The position numbers were made by a program, and so were the translations under genes. DNA of 42,230 nt from Pseudomonadota bacterium (GTDB lineage Bacteria; Pseudomonadota; Alphaproteobacteria; Rhodobacterales; Rhodobacteraceae), in assembly GCA_021779835.1 (NCBI GenBank), contig JAJXZX010000027.1, forward strand, positions 1 through 42,230, written 5' to 3'. How positions within the stretch are numbered: position 1 is the stretch's first letter; each line of letters starts with the position of its first letter. This document shows, one piece after another, positions 16,929 through 26,246 of the stretch. The notes below the pieces were generated by a model. It worked only from the letters and a program-made list of their open reading frames with translations, did not search any database and was not told the origin of the DNA.

Positions 16929-18035
16929 TCAGGCTTTGGCCTCTGCCAGCGCCTGTGGCAGGGCGAGGGCGAAGGCGTCGAGCATGGCATCGGTGCCACA
17001 GCTGACGCGGATGCAGCGGTCTTGTGGCGCGACAAAGGGCATGCGCACGAAAATGTCGCGTGCGATCAGGGCGTTGAGGGTGCGGCGCGCGAAGGCGCCG
17101 TCCGCGCCGCAGTCGATGGTGACGAAGTTGGTGGCCGAGGGCAGCGGCGTCAGGCCATTGGCGCGGGCAATGGCCGCGATACGGTCGCGGGCGCGGGCGA
17201 CGCGTGTTTTGACCTCAGTCAGGTAGGGCTGGTCGGCGAGGGCGGCGAGCGCACCGGCTTGGCTGATCCTGCTCATCCCGAAGTGGTTGCGCACCTTGTT
17301 GAAGGCGGTGATGAGGGGGGCGGCGCCGATGGCGTAGCCGATGCGGGCGCCTGCCAGCCCATAACCTTTGGAGAAGGTGCGCATACGGACCACACGGGGA
17401 TCCTCTGGCGCGATGTCCGGGCTGGTGCCTGCGGGGGCGAGGTCGATATAGGCCTCGTCGAGGATCAGCAGGCTGCCGTCGGGCACCGCCTCGATCATCG
17501 CGGTGATGCGTTCGGCGGTGTGATGGCTGCCCATCGGGTTGTCAGGGTTGGCGAGGTAGATCAGCTTGGGCCGCACCGTGCGGGCCAGCGCAATCAGCGC
17601 GTCGGGGTCTTCATGGTCGCCCACATAGGGCGCTTTGTGCAACGTACCGCCGAAGCCCGCGACGTGGAAGTTGAAGGTGGGATAGGCGCCGTCCGAGGTG
17701 ACGACGGCATCGCCGGGGCTAACAAGCATACGCACGAGGTAGCCCAGCAAACCGTCAATGCCTTCGCCCACCATGATATTTTCGGCCCCGCAGCGGTGGA
17801 AGGCGGCAAGGGCGTGGCGCAGGTCGTGGTTTTCCGGGTCGCCATACATCCAGGCGTCCGCAGCCGCCGCTTGCATCGCGGCGATGGCGCGGGGGGAGGG
17901 GCCGAACACGCTTTCATTCGCGCCAAGGCGGGCGACAAAGGCGCGGTGGCGCGCGCGTTCCTGCGTCTCGGGCCCGATGAAGGGGACGGTGGCGGGAAGC
18001 GAGGCGGTCAGCGGGGTGTATCGGGGTCCGGTCAT
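16929..18035 (-). CDS. Class I/II PLP aminotransferase, HisC-like
   Basis: A 368-residue aminotransferase resembling histidinol-phosphate aminotransferase. It shows LGANESVFGPSP near residues 38-47, the YGDPENHDLRHAL block, LANPDNPMG for cofactor ring binding, DEAYIDL, and the PLP lysine in FSKGYGLAGARIGY at residue 223. HisC catalyses the transamination step of histidine synthesis, but many paralogues act on aromatic or other amino acids. hisD is about 18 kb away in another operon, so I do not name it hisC with confidence. It is divergent from the MFS gene. Confidence 0.88.
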   Translation of the reverse strand: MTGPRYTPLTASLPATVPFIGPETQERARHRAFVARLGANESVFGPSPRAIAAMQAAAADAWMYGDPENHDLRHALAAFHRCGAENIMVGEGIDGLLGYLVRMLVSPGDAVVTSDGAYPTFNFHVAGFGGTLHKAPYVGDHEDPDALIALARTVRPKLIYLANPDNPMGSHHTAERITAMIEAVPDGSLLILDEAYIDLAPAGTSPDIAPEDPRVVRMRTFSKGYGLAGARIGYAIGAAPLITAFNKVRNHFGMSRISQAGALAALADQPYLTEVKTRVARARDRIAAIARANGLTPLPSATNFVTIDCGADGAFARRTLNALIARDIFVRMPFVAPQDRCIRVSCGTDAMLDAFALALPQALAEAKA

Positions 18036-18174
18036 GGCTGCATGATGCGGATTCCTGCGGCGCGGGCAAGGGGTATGAGATCTGCCGGAGTGTCGCTGTG
18101 GCGTCGATCAGGGGTTGAGGTTGGCGACGGGTTGGGGCGATAGTTGCCACAGGACCAGCCGGAGGAACAGTGCG

Positions 18175-19797
18175 ATGGAGCGGCGCGCGACCCTTGCCCC
18201 GTTGAGCAACAAGACCTTCCGCTCGCTGTGGGTGGCGTCGAATATTTCCAACCTTGGCGGGCTGATTCAGACCGTGGGTGCCGGTTGGCTGATGACGAGC
18301 CTGTCCCATTCCAACGACATGGTGGCCTTGGTGCAATCGGCCAACACCGTGCCGCTTATGGCTTTTTCGCTGATCGCCGGGGCTTTGGCCGACAATTTCG
18401 ACCGCAGGCAAATCATGATCTGGGCGCAGGCGCTGATGCTGGCGTTTTCAGGTGTGCTGGCGGCGATGACTTGGGCGGGGCTGCTGACGCCGTGGCTTTT
18501 GTTGGCCTTCACCTTTCTGATTGGCTGCGGCGGCGCGCTTTATAACCCGTCGTGGCAGGCCTCGGTGGGCGATATTGTGCCGCGCGATGATGTGCCGGGG
18601 GCGGTGGGGCTGAACTCTATGGGGTTCAACCTGATGCGGTCGATCGGGCCCGCGTTGGGCGGGGCGATTGTGGCGGCGGCCGGGGCGGCGATGGCGTTTT
18701 TCGTCAATGCGGTGACCTATATCGCGCTGATCTGGGCGCTGTTTCGTTGGTCGCCGGAGCTGCGCGAACGGCGCTTGCCGCGTGAGCCGTTGTTCGGCGC
18801 GCTGGGGGCTGGCCTGCGCTATATGTCGATGTCGCCCGCGCTGATCCGGGTGATGGCGCGGGGCGCTTTGTTCGGGGTGGCGGCGTCTTCGGTGCTGGCG
18901 CTGCTGCCGGTGGTGGCGCGCGATGAGCTGCATGGCACCGCGATGACCTACGGTATCTTGTTAGGCAGCTTCGGTGTGGGCGCTATCGGTGGTGTGTTGA
19001 TCAGCACGCGCATCCGGGGGCGGGTGCGCAATGAGGTGGTCGTCAGCGGCTCCTTCCTTGGCTTTGCCGTGGGGGTGGAGGCGCTGGCGTTCAGCCCCTC
19101 GCTGTTCCTGAGTTGTGTGGCGCTGCTGCTGACGGGGGCGTGCTGGGTGTTGGCGCTGGCTTTGTTCAATGTGACGGTGCAGTTGTCGACGCCGCGTTGG
19201 GTGGTGGGGCGGGCGATTTCGTTCTACCAGACCACGACGTTTGGCGGCATGGCGGCGGGAAGCTGGATCTGGGGCGTGGTGTCGGATGGGCACGGGCCGG
19301 TGGTGGCGCTTTCGCTGTCGGGGGCGATGCTTTTGCTGGGCGTGGTGTCGGGGCGCTGGCTGGGCGTGTCGGAATTTGGCACGCTCGACCTCGATCCCTT
19401 GGGGGCGTTTACCGAGCCGCAACTAAGGCTTGATCTGCGGGCGCGCAGTGGGCCGATCATGGTGATGGTCGATTATGTCATCGCGCAGGAGGATATCGGC
19501 GCGTTTTTGGCGGCGATGCGGGCGCGGCGGCGGATCAGAATCCGCGATGGAGCGAGCCAGTGGGCGTTGCTGCGCGACCTGGAAACCCCTGATATCTGGA
19601 CAGAAACCTATCATGTGGCGACCTGGGTGGACTATGTGCGCCATCACGAGCGGCGGACCAAGGCGGATGCGGATGTGACGCGCCAGATCCTGGCGCTGCA
19701 TCGCGGAACGGAGCCGCCAAAGGTGCATCGGATGATTGAACGGCAGACGGTGCCGGTGCATGACGATATGCCACTGAAACTGACGAATATCGTTTAA
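18175..19797 (+). CDS. MFS exporter, MFS_3/EntS-like, with C-terminal domain
   Basis: A 540-residue protein. Residues about 10-410 form twelve membrane spans of the major facilitator superfamily, with the loop motif ALADNFDRRQIM typical of the MFS_3 (EntS-like exporter) branch. The C-terminal 125 residues are soluble and resemble the dimeric alpha/beta-barrel tail (VMVDYVIAQEDIGAFLAAM ... WVDYVRHHERRTKAD) that accompanies many MFS_3 proteins. The ATG at 18175 follows GGAGGA by 8 bases. Members export siderophores or drugs; no siderophore genes are here, so substrate is unknown. Confidence 0.9.
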   Translation: MERRATLAPLSNKTFRSLWVASNISNLGGLIQTVGAGWLMTSLSHSNDMVALVQSANTVPLMAFSLIAGALADNFDRRQIMIWAQALMLAFSGVLAAMTWAGLLTPWLLLAFTFLIGCGGALYNPSWQASVGDIVPRDDVPGAVGLNSMGFNLMRSIGPALGGAIVAAAGAAMAFFVNAVTYIALIWALFRWSPELRERRLPREPLFGALGAGLRYMSMSPALIRVMARGALFGVAASSVLALLPVVARDELHGTAMTYGILLGSFGVGAIGGVLISTRIRGRVRNEVVVSGSFLGFAVGVEALAFSPSLFLSCVALLLTGACWVLALALFNVTVQLSTPRWVVGRAISFYQTTTFGGMAAGSWIWGVVSDGHGPVVALSLSGAMLLLGVVSGRWLGVSEFGTLDLDPLGAFTEPQLRLDLRARSGPIMVMVDYVIAQEDIGAFLAAMRARRRIRIRDGASQWALLRDLETPDIWTETYHVATWVDYVRHHERRTKADADVTRQILALHRGTEPPKVHRMIERQTVPVHDDMPLKLTNIV

Positions 19798-19813
19798 GAT
19801 CAGCCGTTTGACC

Positions 19814-19858
19814 TATGTGTTTTTCGTATGTTTTTCGTATGTATTTCATGCATACGAT
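19814..19858. repeat. 11-bp-phased intergenic element, copy 1
   Basis: Three consecutive units TATGTGTTTTTCG, TATGTTTTTCG and TATGTATTTCA are followed by TGCATACG, which can pair with CGTATGTA (19836-19843) around a TTTCA loop with one G-T wobble. Bases 19825-19858 match 29278-29311 at 33 of 34 positions. It starts 17 bases after the stop of the MFS gene and lies in the convergent gap before valS. Confidence 0.85.
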
Positions 19859-19905
19859 TGTGCTGCGGCACCGCGCCCGGAGGCGCGATGCCATGCGGCG
19901 TGAGG

Positions 19906-22900
19906 TCAGCCGACCTCGGCCAGTCGCGCCAGCGCGGATTTGAGTTTGGCCGCTTCATCCTCGCCCTGTTCCAGCTTTTCGCGGGTCTCATCGACGACTT
20001 CTTCGGAGGCGTTCTCGACAAACTTCGGGTTGTTCAGACGGCCGCGCAAACCGCCGAGATCCTTTTCCAGTTTCTCAAGCGTTTTGGACAGACGGGCCTT
20101 TTCCTCGGCGATGTCGATGATCCCGGCGAGGGGGATGGCGAAGAGGCCGCCCTCGACCGCGATGGAGATGGCGCCCTTGGGCGTGGCGGCGGCGGGGGTC
20201 AGCGTCTCGATGCGGGCAAGGCGCTGGATGAGGGCCTGATTGCGGACCCAAGCGGTGGTGCCTGCCTCGTCCAGCGTGATTTGCAGCATGTCGAGTTTGA
20301 GGCCGACGGGGACGTGCATCTGGGCGCGGGCCGAGCGGATTTCCTCGATCAACGTGATGACCCAGTTCATTTCGCGGTCGGCGGCGGCGTCGATCAGTTC
20401 CGCGCCATAGGTCGGCCAGTCGGCGTGGACGAGGAGTTTGGCGCGTTTGGCGGTGAGGCCCCAGAGTTCCTCGGTGATGAACGGCATGATCGGGTGCAAC
20501 AGGATCATGGATTGATCGAGAACCCAGGCCATCGTCGCGCGGGTTTCCGCGGCGGTGTCGCCGTCGAACAGGGGCTTGGCGAATTCGACATACCAGTCGC
20601 AGACCTTGCCCCAGACGAAGGCATAGGCGGCGTTGGCGGCGTCGTTGAAGCGGTAGGCGGTGAGGGCGGCGTCAATCTCCTCGCGCACTTTCGCGGTTTC
20701 ACCGATGATCCAGCGGTTGACGGTGGCGGTGGCGGCGGGCGGGGTGGCCTGCGGCTGGTAGCCCTCAAACACGCCGTTCATTTCGGCGAAACGGGTGGCG
20801 TTCCACAGCTTGGTGCCGAAGTTGCGGTAGCCGGCGATGCGCGCGGTCGAGAGTTTGAGGTCGCGCCCCATTGCGGCCATCGCGGTGACGGTAAAGCGGA
20901 CGGCATCGGCGCCGTATTCGTCGATCAATTCGAGCGGGTCGAGCACGTTGCCGAGTGACTTCGACATCTTCTTGCCCTTCTCGTCGCGGACGAGGGCGTG
21001 GACATAGACGGTGCGGAAGGGCACCTGACCGACCACGGCAAGCTCCATCATCATCATCCGGGCGACCCAGAAGAAGATGATGTCAAAGCCGGTGACGAGG
21101 ACGGAGGTGGGGAAGTATTTCTTGAGTTCGGCCGTGTCCTCGGGCCAGCCAAGCGTGCCGATCGGCCAGAGGCCGGAGGAGAACCAGGTGTCGAGGACGT
21201 CGGGGTCGCGGTAAAGGTAGATTGGACCAGCCTTCTCCGACCGCGTCCGCAACCGCTCGTGAAGTTCGTCTTCCGACGCGCAGAAAACGATACTGTCTTC
21301 GCTGAGGACCCCACTAGGCGAATACTTTTGCAGAGCGAGCGCGCGCACCTGAGCCTCGTCGGCGGCACAAAATCGTTCGTAGGCGCCAGTGTTCGGGTGC
21401 GGATAGAGGGGACTGTCGCCGTCAAGCGTCGGCCCATACCAAACCGGGATCTGGTGACCCCACCAAAGCTGGCGGGAGATGCACCACGGCTCGATGTTTT
21501 CCAGCCAGTGGAAATAGACCTTTTCGTGCTGCTCGGGCAGGATCTTGGTGTCGCCGTTGCGCACGGCGTCGATGGCGGGCTGCACGATTTTGGCGGTATC
21601 GACGAACCACTGATCGGTCAGCATCGGCTCGATTACCACCTTGGAGCGGTCGCCGAAGGGCTGCATGATCGGTTTGTTTTCGACGTAAGGCACCAGTTCG
21701 AGGTGTTCGGAGTTCGTCTCCTTGTCGATGGTTTTCACCAGCCGGGTGACGGCGAGGCCCTCCTCGGTGATGGCGGCGACAACGCGTTTGCGCGCATCAT
21801 AGCGGTCGAGGCCGCGCAGGTCTTCGGGCACGAGGTTGAGGTCGGACACATCGCCCGCCGGGCGCTCGCCGCGCGAGATCTGGCCCGCGATGGTGGCGCT
21901 TGCCTCATATGACAGGCCGTCGGTGCGCATCCGCGCCTTGGTGTCGAGGAGGGCGTAAAGCGGGATGTTGTTGCGCTGCGCCACGCCGTAGTCGTTGAAA
22001 TCATGCGCGCCGGTGATCTTGACCGCGCCCGAGCCGAAGCTGGGGTCGGGGTATTCGTCGGTGATGATCGGTATCAGGCGGCGGTGTTCGGCGGGGCCAA
22101 CGGGGATTTCGCACAGCTTGCCGACGATGGGGGCGTAGCGTTCGTCAGAGGGGTGGACGGCGACGGCGCCGTCGCCCAGCATGGTTTCCGGGCGCGTGGT
22201 GGCGATGGAGATATAGTCGCGCGTTTCGCGTAAGGTGACGCGACCTTCGGCGTCTTTTTCAATGTATTCATAGGTTTCGCCCCCCGCGAGCGGGTATTTG
22301 AAGTGCCACATGTGGCCCGCGACCTCTGTCTGTTCGACTTCGAGATCGGAGATCGCGGTTTCAAAGTGGGGGTCCCAGTTGACCAGCCGCTTGCCGCGGT
22401 AGATCAGGCCCTTGTTATACATCTCGACAAAGACCTTGATGACGGCGCGCTGGAAATGCGCGTCCATCGTGAAGGCGTTGCGCGACCAGTCGCAGGAGGC
22501 ACCAAGGCGTTTCAGTTGGCGGATGATGGTGTCGCCGGACTGGCCCTTCCACTCCCACACTTTCTCTAGGAATTTATCGCGGCCGAGGTCGCGGCGGGTG
22601 GGCTGGCCGGTTTTGGCAAGCTCGCGTTCCACCACCATTTGCGTGGCGATGCCGGCGTGATCCTGGCCGGGCTGCCACAGCGTGTCGAAGCCGCGCATCC
22701 GGTGCCAACGGACCAGAATGTCCTGAAGCGTGTTGTTGAACGCATGGCCCATGTGCAGCGAGCCGGTGACGTTCGGCGGCGGTATCATGATGCAGAACGG
22801 ATCTGCGCCCGGTTTGGCGTTGGCGCCCGCGGCGAATGCGTTGGCGGATTCCCAGAGGGCGGCAAGACGCGCTTCGGCTTCGGTCGCGTCAAAGGTCTTT

Positions 22901-22911
22901 TCCATCGGCAT
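19906..22911 (-). CDS. valS: Valyl-tRNA synthetase
   Basis: A 1001-residue class I aminoacyl-tRNA synthetase charging tRNA-Val. The HIGH-type motif is in [17 protein letters not shown] and the KMSKS motif is intact in [12 protein letters not shown] large editing (CP1) domain lies between them, and a C-terminal coiled coil ([20 protein letters not shown]) is typical of ValRS. I chose the ATG at 22911 ([20 protein letters not shown]), preceded by GGGAC; an in-frame ATG at 22953 would add 14 residues. The length is slightly above the usual range. The small membrane protein gene lies 69 bases upstream on the same strand. Confidence 0.97.
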   Translation of the reverse strand: MPMEKTFDATEAEARLAALWESANAFAAGANAKPGADPFCIMIPPPNVTGSLHMGHAFNNTLQDILVRWHRMRGFDTLWQPGQDHAGIATQMVVERELAKTGQPTRRDLGRDKFLEKVWEWKGQSGDTIIRQLKRLGASCDWSRNAFTMDAHFQRAVIKVFVEMYNKGLIYRGKRLVNWDPHFETAISDLEVEQTEVAGHMWHFKYPLAGGETYEYIEKDAEGRVTLRETRDYISIATTRPETMLGDGAVAVHPSDERYAPIVGKLCEIPVGPAEHRRLIPIITDEYPDPSFGSGAVKITGAHDFNDYGVAQRNNIPLYALLDTKARMRTDGLSYEASATIAGQISRGERPAGDVSDLNLVPEDLRGLDRYDARKRVVAAITEEGLAVTRLVKTIDKETNSEHLELVPYVENKPIMQPFGDRSKVVIEPMLTDQWFVDTAKIVQPAIDAVRNGDTKILPEQHEKVYFHWLENIEPWCISRQLWWGHQIPVWYGPTLDGDSPLYPHPNTGAYERFCAADEAQVRALALQKYSPSGVLSEDSIVFCASEDELHERLRTRSEKAGPIYLYRDPDVLDTWFSSGLWPIGTLGWPEDTAELKKYFPTSVLVTGFDIIFFWVARMMMMELAVVGQVPFRTVYVHALVRDEKGKKMSKSLGNVLDPLELIDEYGADAVRFTVTAMAAMGRDLKLSTARIAGYRNFGTKLWNATRFAEMNGVFEGYQPQATPPAATATVNRWIIGETAKVREEIDAALTAYRFNDAANAAYAFVWGKVCDWYVEFAKPLFDGDTAAETRATMAWVLDQSMILLHPIMPFITEELWGLTAKRAKLLVHADWPTYGAELIDAAADREMNWVITLIEEIRSARAQMHVPVGLKLDMLQITLDEAGTTAWVRNQALIQRLARIETLTPAAATPKGAISIAVEGGLFAIPLAGIIDIAEEKARLSKTLEKLEKDLGGLRGRLNNPKFVENASEEVVDETREKLEQGEDEAAKLKSALARLAEVG

Positions 22912-22980
22912 ATTTATCGTCCCGTTCCTGTCGCCGAGGTGTTTATACGCCAAGGGCAGGAAGGGGAAGGCCGCAGTGGA

Positions 22981-23160
22981 TTACAGTGAGCGGATCAGCA
23001 GCGTGATAAGGGCGGTCCAAGCGCCGACCGACAGCACGACGATGGGCAACAGCCACCAGCCAGAGATTGTATCGCTGCTGCGACGCGAACGGCGGCGCGA
23101 ATGGGGCGAGGCCGGTGCGATGGCACGGGCGCGGTAGAGGTCGCGGTCGTAGGTCACCAT
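22981..23160 (-). CDS. Small single-span membrane protein (59 aa)
   Basis: A 59-codon reading frame from ATG at 23160 to TAA at 22981. The first half is basic (SRRRSRRSS in the middle) and residues about 34-55 form one hydrophobic span beginning with the aromatic GWWLLPIVVLS. GGAG lies about 11 bases before the ATG. The basic N-terminal side predicts an N-in orientation. I do not recognise a named family. It is on the same strand as valS and could share its transcript. Confidence 0.6.
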   Translation of the reverse strand: MVTYDRDLYRARAIAPASPHSRRRSRRSSDTISGWWLLPIVVLSVGAWTALITLLIRSL

Positions 23161-23463
23161 GGTCTAGATATCTCCGCTTCGTGGCAAGGTTGGCAGCCTT
23201 GCAGTGCCGACGTCTCAGAAACTCAAACGCGAATATGTTAAAATGTCGTTTAACCGAAGTTAAGCCCGCCCCCCGGTTGTGTGCAACCATTCAAACGAGG
23301 GCTGCCTAGAAAAAGCCGCAGTTGAGGCGACATTGTGGCGGAATCGGGGCAATCCTTAACGGATTAGAAACGTTCGAGCGCGCGTTGGCGAAAGATGCGG
23401 GGATTTGACGGGGCTAATGCGGCTGATTCTTGGCAAATTGTCCGGAAATGTCAGACCGCCATG
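23161..23463. other. Intergenic region upstream of the small membrane protein
   Basis: A 303-base gap between the Lrp-type gene stop and the small membrane protein start, both on the minus strand. It should hold the promoter for the small gene and perhaps valS. Three TTAA words at 23238, 23250 and 23260 cluster in it, but their spacings (8 and 6 bases) do not match the classic CtrA pattern of 7. No supported open reading frame is present. Confidence 0.4.
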
Positions 23464-23895
23464 TCAGACGGCGCGATCGATCTTGGTCGCGAGATGGATC
23501 AAACTTTCCGAAGATTTCACGCCGGTGATGGCGCCGATGGCATCGAGAACCTCATCCAGCACGGTGGTGGTGGGGGCGGCGACTTGCAGGAGCAGGTCGA
23601 TGCGGCCGGAGGTGGTGTGGATGCGCTCGACCTCTGGCAGGGCCTTGAGGCGGGTGAGAATGGTGGCCTGCGTGCGCGGCTCTACCGTCAAGAGCACGGT
23701 GGCGCGAATCCGTCCCTGACGGGCGGCCTCGCCAAGGCGCACGGTGTAGCCCGCAATCATGCCAGAGGTCTCTAACCGCTCCAATCGGGCCTGAATGGTA
23801 GAGCGCGCGACCTTCAGACGGCGCGCGAGGACGGCCACGGAAATCCGCGCGTCGGCCCCAAGCTGGGCGATAATGCCGCGATCTAGTTCATCCAT
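23464..23895 (-). CDS. Lrp/AsnC family transcriptional regulator
   Basis: A 143-residue regulator with the AsnC-type helix-turn-helix in residues about 3-50 (LDRGIIAQLGADARISVAVLARRL ... STIQARLERLE, read in pieces) and a RAM effector-binding domain from about 60 onward (LKALPEVERIHTTSGRIDLLLQV). Members sense amino acids and often control the divergently transcribed gene. Here that neighbour is an ornithine-type decarboxylase, so basic amino acid or polyamine control is a reasonable inference. A good promoter lies at 23919-23946. Confidence 0.92.
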   Translation of the reverse strand: MDELDRGIIAQLGADARISVAVLARRLKVARSTIQARLERLETSGMIAGYTVRLGEAARQGRIRATVLLTVEPRTQATILTRLKALPEVERIHTTSGRIDLLLQVAAPTTTVLDEVLDAIGAITGVKSSESLIHLATKIDRAV

Positions 23896-23918
23896 AACAA
23901 TCTGCCGATCTTTTCGTC

Positions 23919-23946
23919 ATTTTAACCGAAAAAAAAGTCAAAACAA
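23919..23946 (-). promoter_or_regulatory. Candidate promoter of the Lrp-type gene
   Basis: On the minus strand TTGTTT (23941-23946) and TAAAAT (23919-23924) are separated by 16 bases, ending 24 bases upstream of the ATG. The region is A/T-rich with an A8 run on the plus strand, also a plausible binding zone for the regulator itself. Confidence 0.5.
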
Positions 23947-24111
23947 CTCTTTTGCTCGGTGACTTTGTATATCATATCCGGCATCCTCGTTTTCAGGAAA
24001 AGGGCGGCTCATACGCACCTGGCCTGGTTTGGTTTGACGCGTAAGCGGCTCCGAACTGGTTTCCCAGGGATGGAGTAGGCTGCGCTCTGTTGGCACGAAA
24101 GGGATACGCCG

Positions 24112-25257
24112 ATGGGGCTCTCGAAAACGATCTGGACGTCACCGTCCGAGTTTCTGCGAAAAAATGAACCCGATGCGCCGGTGATGTTCTTCTCACCGGC
24201 CGTCCTGCAAGCAACCGCACGGCGGTTTCTTGATGGATTTCCGGGGCTTGTGACCTATGCGGTCAAGTCTAACCCCGATGAGATGGTGATTGAAAACCTC
24301 GCCGCGGCGGGCATCCGGGGCTATGATGTCGCCTCGCCCGCGGAGATCCGCATGATCCGGCGCATCGCGCCAGAGGCGGCGTTGCACTACAATAACCCGG
24401 TGCGCGCGCGGGCCGAGATTGCGGTGGCGGTCGAGATGGAGGTGAAATCCTACTCGGTTGACAGCCATTCCGAGCTGGCGAAGCTGGCGGAGATGGTGCC
24501 TGTCGCGGATTGCGAAATTGCGGTGCGCTTCAAGCTGCCGGTGTCGGGCGCGGCCTATAACTTTGGCGCCAAGTTTGGCGCGACGGTGGAAGTGGCGACC
24601 GAGTTGCTGCGCGAAGTGGCGCGGCTGGGCTATATCCCCTCGCTGACCTTCCACCCCGGCACGCAATGCACCGATCCGGCGGCGTGGGAGACCTATATCC
24701 ACACCGCGGCGCAGATCGCGCGCGATGCGGGGGTGCGGCTGGCACGGCTGAACGTCGGCGGCGGCTTCCCCTCGCACCGGTTGAACGAGGTGATGCCGCG
24801 GATCGAGGCGACGTTTGCCTTGATCGACCGCGCGACGGCAGAGGCGTTCGGCGACGCGCGTCCGGCGCTGGTGTGCGAACCGGGGCGGGGGCTTTGCGCT
24901 GAGGCGTTCGTGCTGGCGGCGCGGATCAAGGCGATCCGCGATGGCGAGCATGTGTTCCTCAACGACGGCGTCTATGGCGCGCTGACGGAACTGCCGATGA
25001 TCGGCGTGATCGACCGGCTGGAGGTGCGCTCTGCCACCGAGGGCTTGCGCACGGGCGAGACGGTGCCACGCATCGTGTTTGGGCCGACCTGCGATTCCGT
25101 TGACCGTTTGCCGGGCGAGTTGATGCTGCCCGAGGATACGGAAGAGGGTGATTACCTTGTATTCAACGGAATGGGGGCCTATTCGATTGCCACCAATACG
25201 CGGTTCAACGGCTTTGGCGCGCTGACGGTCGAGACGGTGCTGTCGCTGCGCGGCTAA
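24112..25257 (+). CDS. Ornithine-type (fold III) PLP decarboxylase
   Basis: A 381-residue alanine-racemase-fold decarboxylase. The PLP lysine is in TYAVKSNPD at residue 52, the glycine-rich phosphate loop is LNVGGGFPS at about 214-222, the EPGRGL block is at 256-261, and the catalytic Cys is in GPTCDSVD at 327. These features match eukaryotic-type ornithine decarboxylases, which make putrescine; bacterial members may also accept lysine. It is divergent from the Lrp-type regulator and followed by a strong terminator, so it is monocistronic. Confidence 0.88.
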   Translation: MGLSKTIWTSPSEFLRKNEPDAPVMFFSPAVLQATARRFLDGFPGLVTYAVKSNPDEMVIENLAAAGIRGYDVASPAEIRMIRRIAPEAALHYNNPVRARAEIAVAVEMEVKSYSVDSHSELAKLAEMVPVADCEIAVRFKLPVSGAAYNFGAKFGATVEVATELLREVARLGYIPSLTFHPGTQCTDPAAWETYIHTAAQIARDAGVRLARLNVGGGFPSHRLNEVMPRIEATFALIDRATAEAFGDARPALVCEPGRGLCAEAFVLAARIKAIRDGEHVFLNDGVYGALTELPMIGVIDRLEVRSATEGLRTGETVPRIVFGPTCDSVDRLPGELMLPEDTEEGDYLVFNGMGAYSIATNTRFNGFGALTVETVLSLRG

Positions 25258-25276
25258 GGGTTGAAGATTGTTGAAA

Positions 25277-25315
25277 AAAGACCCGGTGGGCTTTCCCGCC
25301 GGGTCTTTCTTTTGT
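25277..25315 (+). terminator. Rho-independent terminator after the decarboxylase gene
   Basis: A 14-bp stem (AAAGACCCGGTGGG at 25277-25290 with CCCGCCGGGTCTTT at 25295-25308, one G-T wobble) and a 4-base loop, followed by CTTTTG. It starts 19 bases after the stop. Confidence 0.9.
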
Positions 25316-25526
25316 GCGGATTCGGTCGCCAAAATGCCACGAAACCTTGAGATTACCTGAGCGTTTGATTGGGTAAGTTCCGTGCTGACTCCGTTGAGGC
25401 CAGCCCTGCGTTACCCCGTTCGAGATAAATTGAGGTTTTTTGCCGTTTCGCGTGAACACATCGTCAAACCCTAACGCCGAAATATGGGTGCGGGGTGTGT
25501 TACGTCTGGCAAATGGTGGGGCGATC

Positions 25527-26246
25527 ATGCGGGTTGGACCAAGCGATATGAGGGCATTGGCGGTCTGCGCGACCGAGGCGGGGGACGTCGATGGGCGTTC
25601 AGGCGCGGATGCCCCAATGGCGTGGCCGTCGCAGGTTTGCGGTTGGGTGGGGGGTAACGCGGACCCCAGTGCCGCGTCGCGACATGAAACCGAGGCGGAG
25701 CTGGAGCGGTTCGAGGCGCGCAAGGCGGAGTCGGCGGCGTTTGGCTATTTGCGGGGCATCGGGCTGTGCCTGTGCCCGACGCCGGGGGGCGTGCCGACCG
25801 GAGTTTATTACACTGGCGGCGGCTATCTGGCCGAGGCGGAGGTGTGCCCGACAACCGGGCGGGTGCGGCTGGTGGCCCATATGAAAAGCGCGGATTTTGG
25901 TGGGCTTATGGTGCCGGCATCGCTGAATACTGTTGCAGGCGAGGCGCTGCGTGTGGTGCATGATGACAGCGGCTTGCTGCTCACGGCATCGTTGATGGAC
26001 ACGGATCGGGCGGGCATTGAGGATGAAGGCCAGGCTGGCGCGACGCAGGATGCCGGTTCAGCCGTTGAGGAGGCCCTTGATGTGGGCGGATATGGTCGGC
26101 ACGGGGCGATGGCGATGCGGACGGCGGTCGCCAATGCGGTGCTTGACGCGCTCTGGGCGCGCGGTGTGCGAATGGTAACGATGCCTTTGACGCCGGAAAA
26201 GGTGCGAGGCTGGCTAAACGGGAGTGTGGAGGGTGCGCCTATTTGA
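25527..26246 (+). CDS. Shortened molybdenum hydroxylase large-subunit-like protein
   Basis: A roughly 239-residue protein that reads like stitched pieces of the molybdopterin-binding subunit of xanthine/CO dehydrogenases. RFEARKAESAAFGYLRGIGL matches the family block normally written as a RRAEA...RGRLRG(I/L)G segment. TGRVRLVAHMKSADFGGLMVP and LLLTASLMD match the region before the last domain. The tail AVANAVLDALWARGVRMVTM then PLTPEKVRGWL is the family C-terminus. Intact members exceed 700 residues and need partner iron-sulfur and FAD subunits, none of which is here. The Mo-cofactor glutamate motif (GVGEAG-type) is absent. Start uncertain: ATG at 25527, or TTG at 25440. It may be a decayed gene or a small derived protein. 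Confidence 0.5.
   Translation: MRVGPSDMRALAVCATEAGDVDGRSGADAPMAWPSQVCGWVGGNADPSAASRHETEAELERFEARKAESAAFGYLRGIGLCLCPTPGGVPTGVYYTGGGYLAEAEVCPTTGRVRLVAHMKSADFGGLMVPASLNTVAGEALRVVHDDSGLLLTASLMDTDRAGIEDEGQAGATQDAGSAVEEALDVGGYGRHGAMAMRTAVANAVLDALWARGVRMVTMPLTPEKVRGWLNGSVEGAPI

Noticed and set aside
16875..18143. A 422-codon plus-strand open frame opposite the HisC-like gene
   Set aside because: It is antisense to a clear aminotransferase and has no recognisable family features.
23238..23263. TTAA words resembling a CtrA binding site
   Set aside because: Spacings are 8 and 6 bases rather than 7, so the classic pattern is not met.
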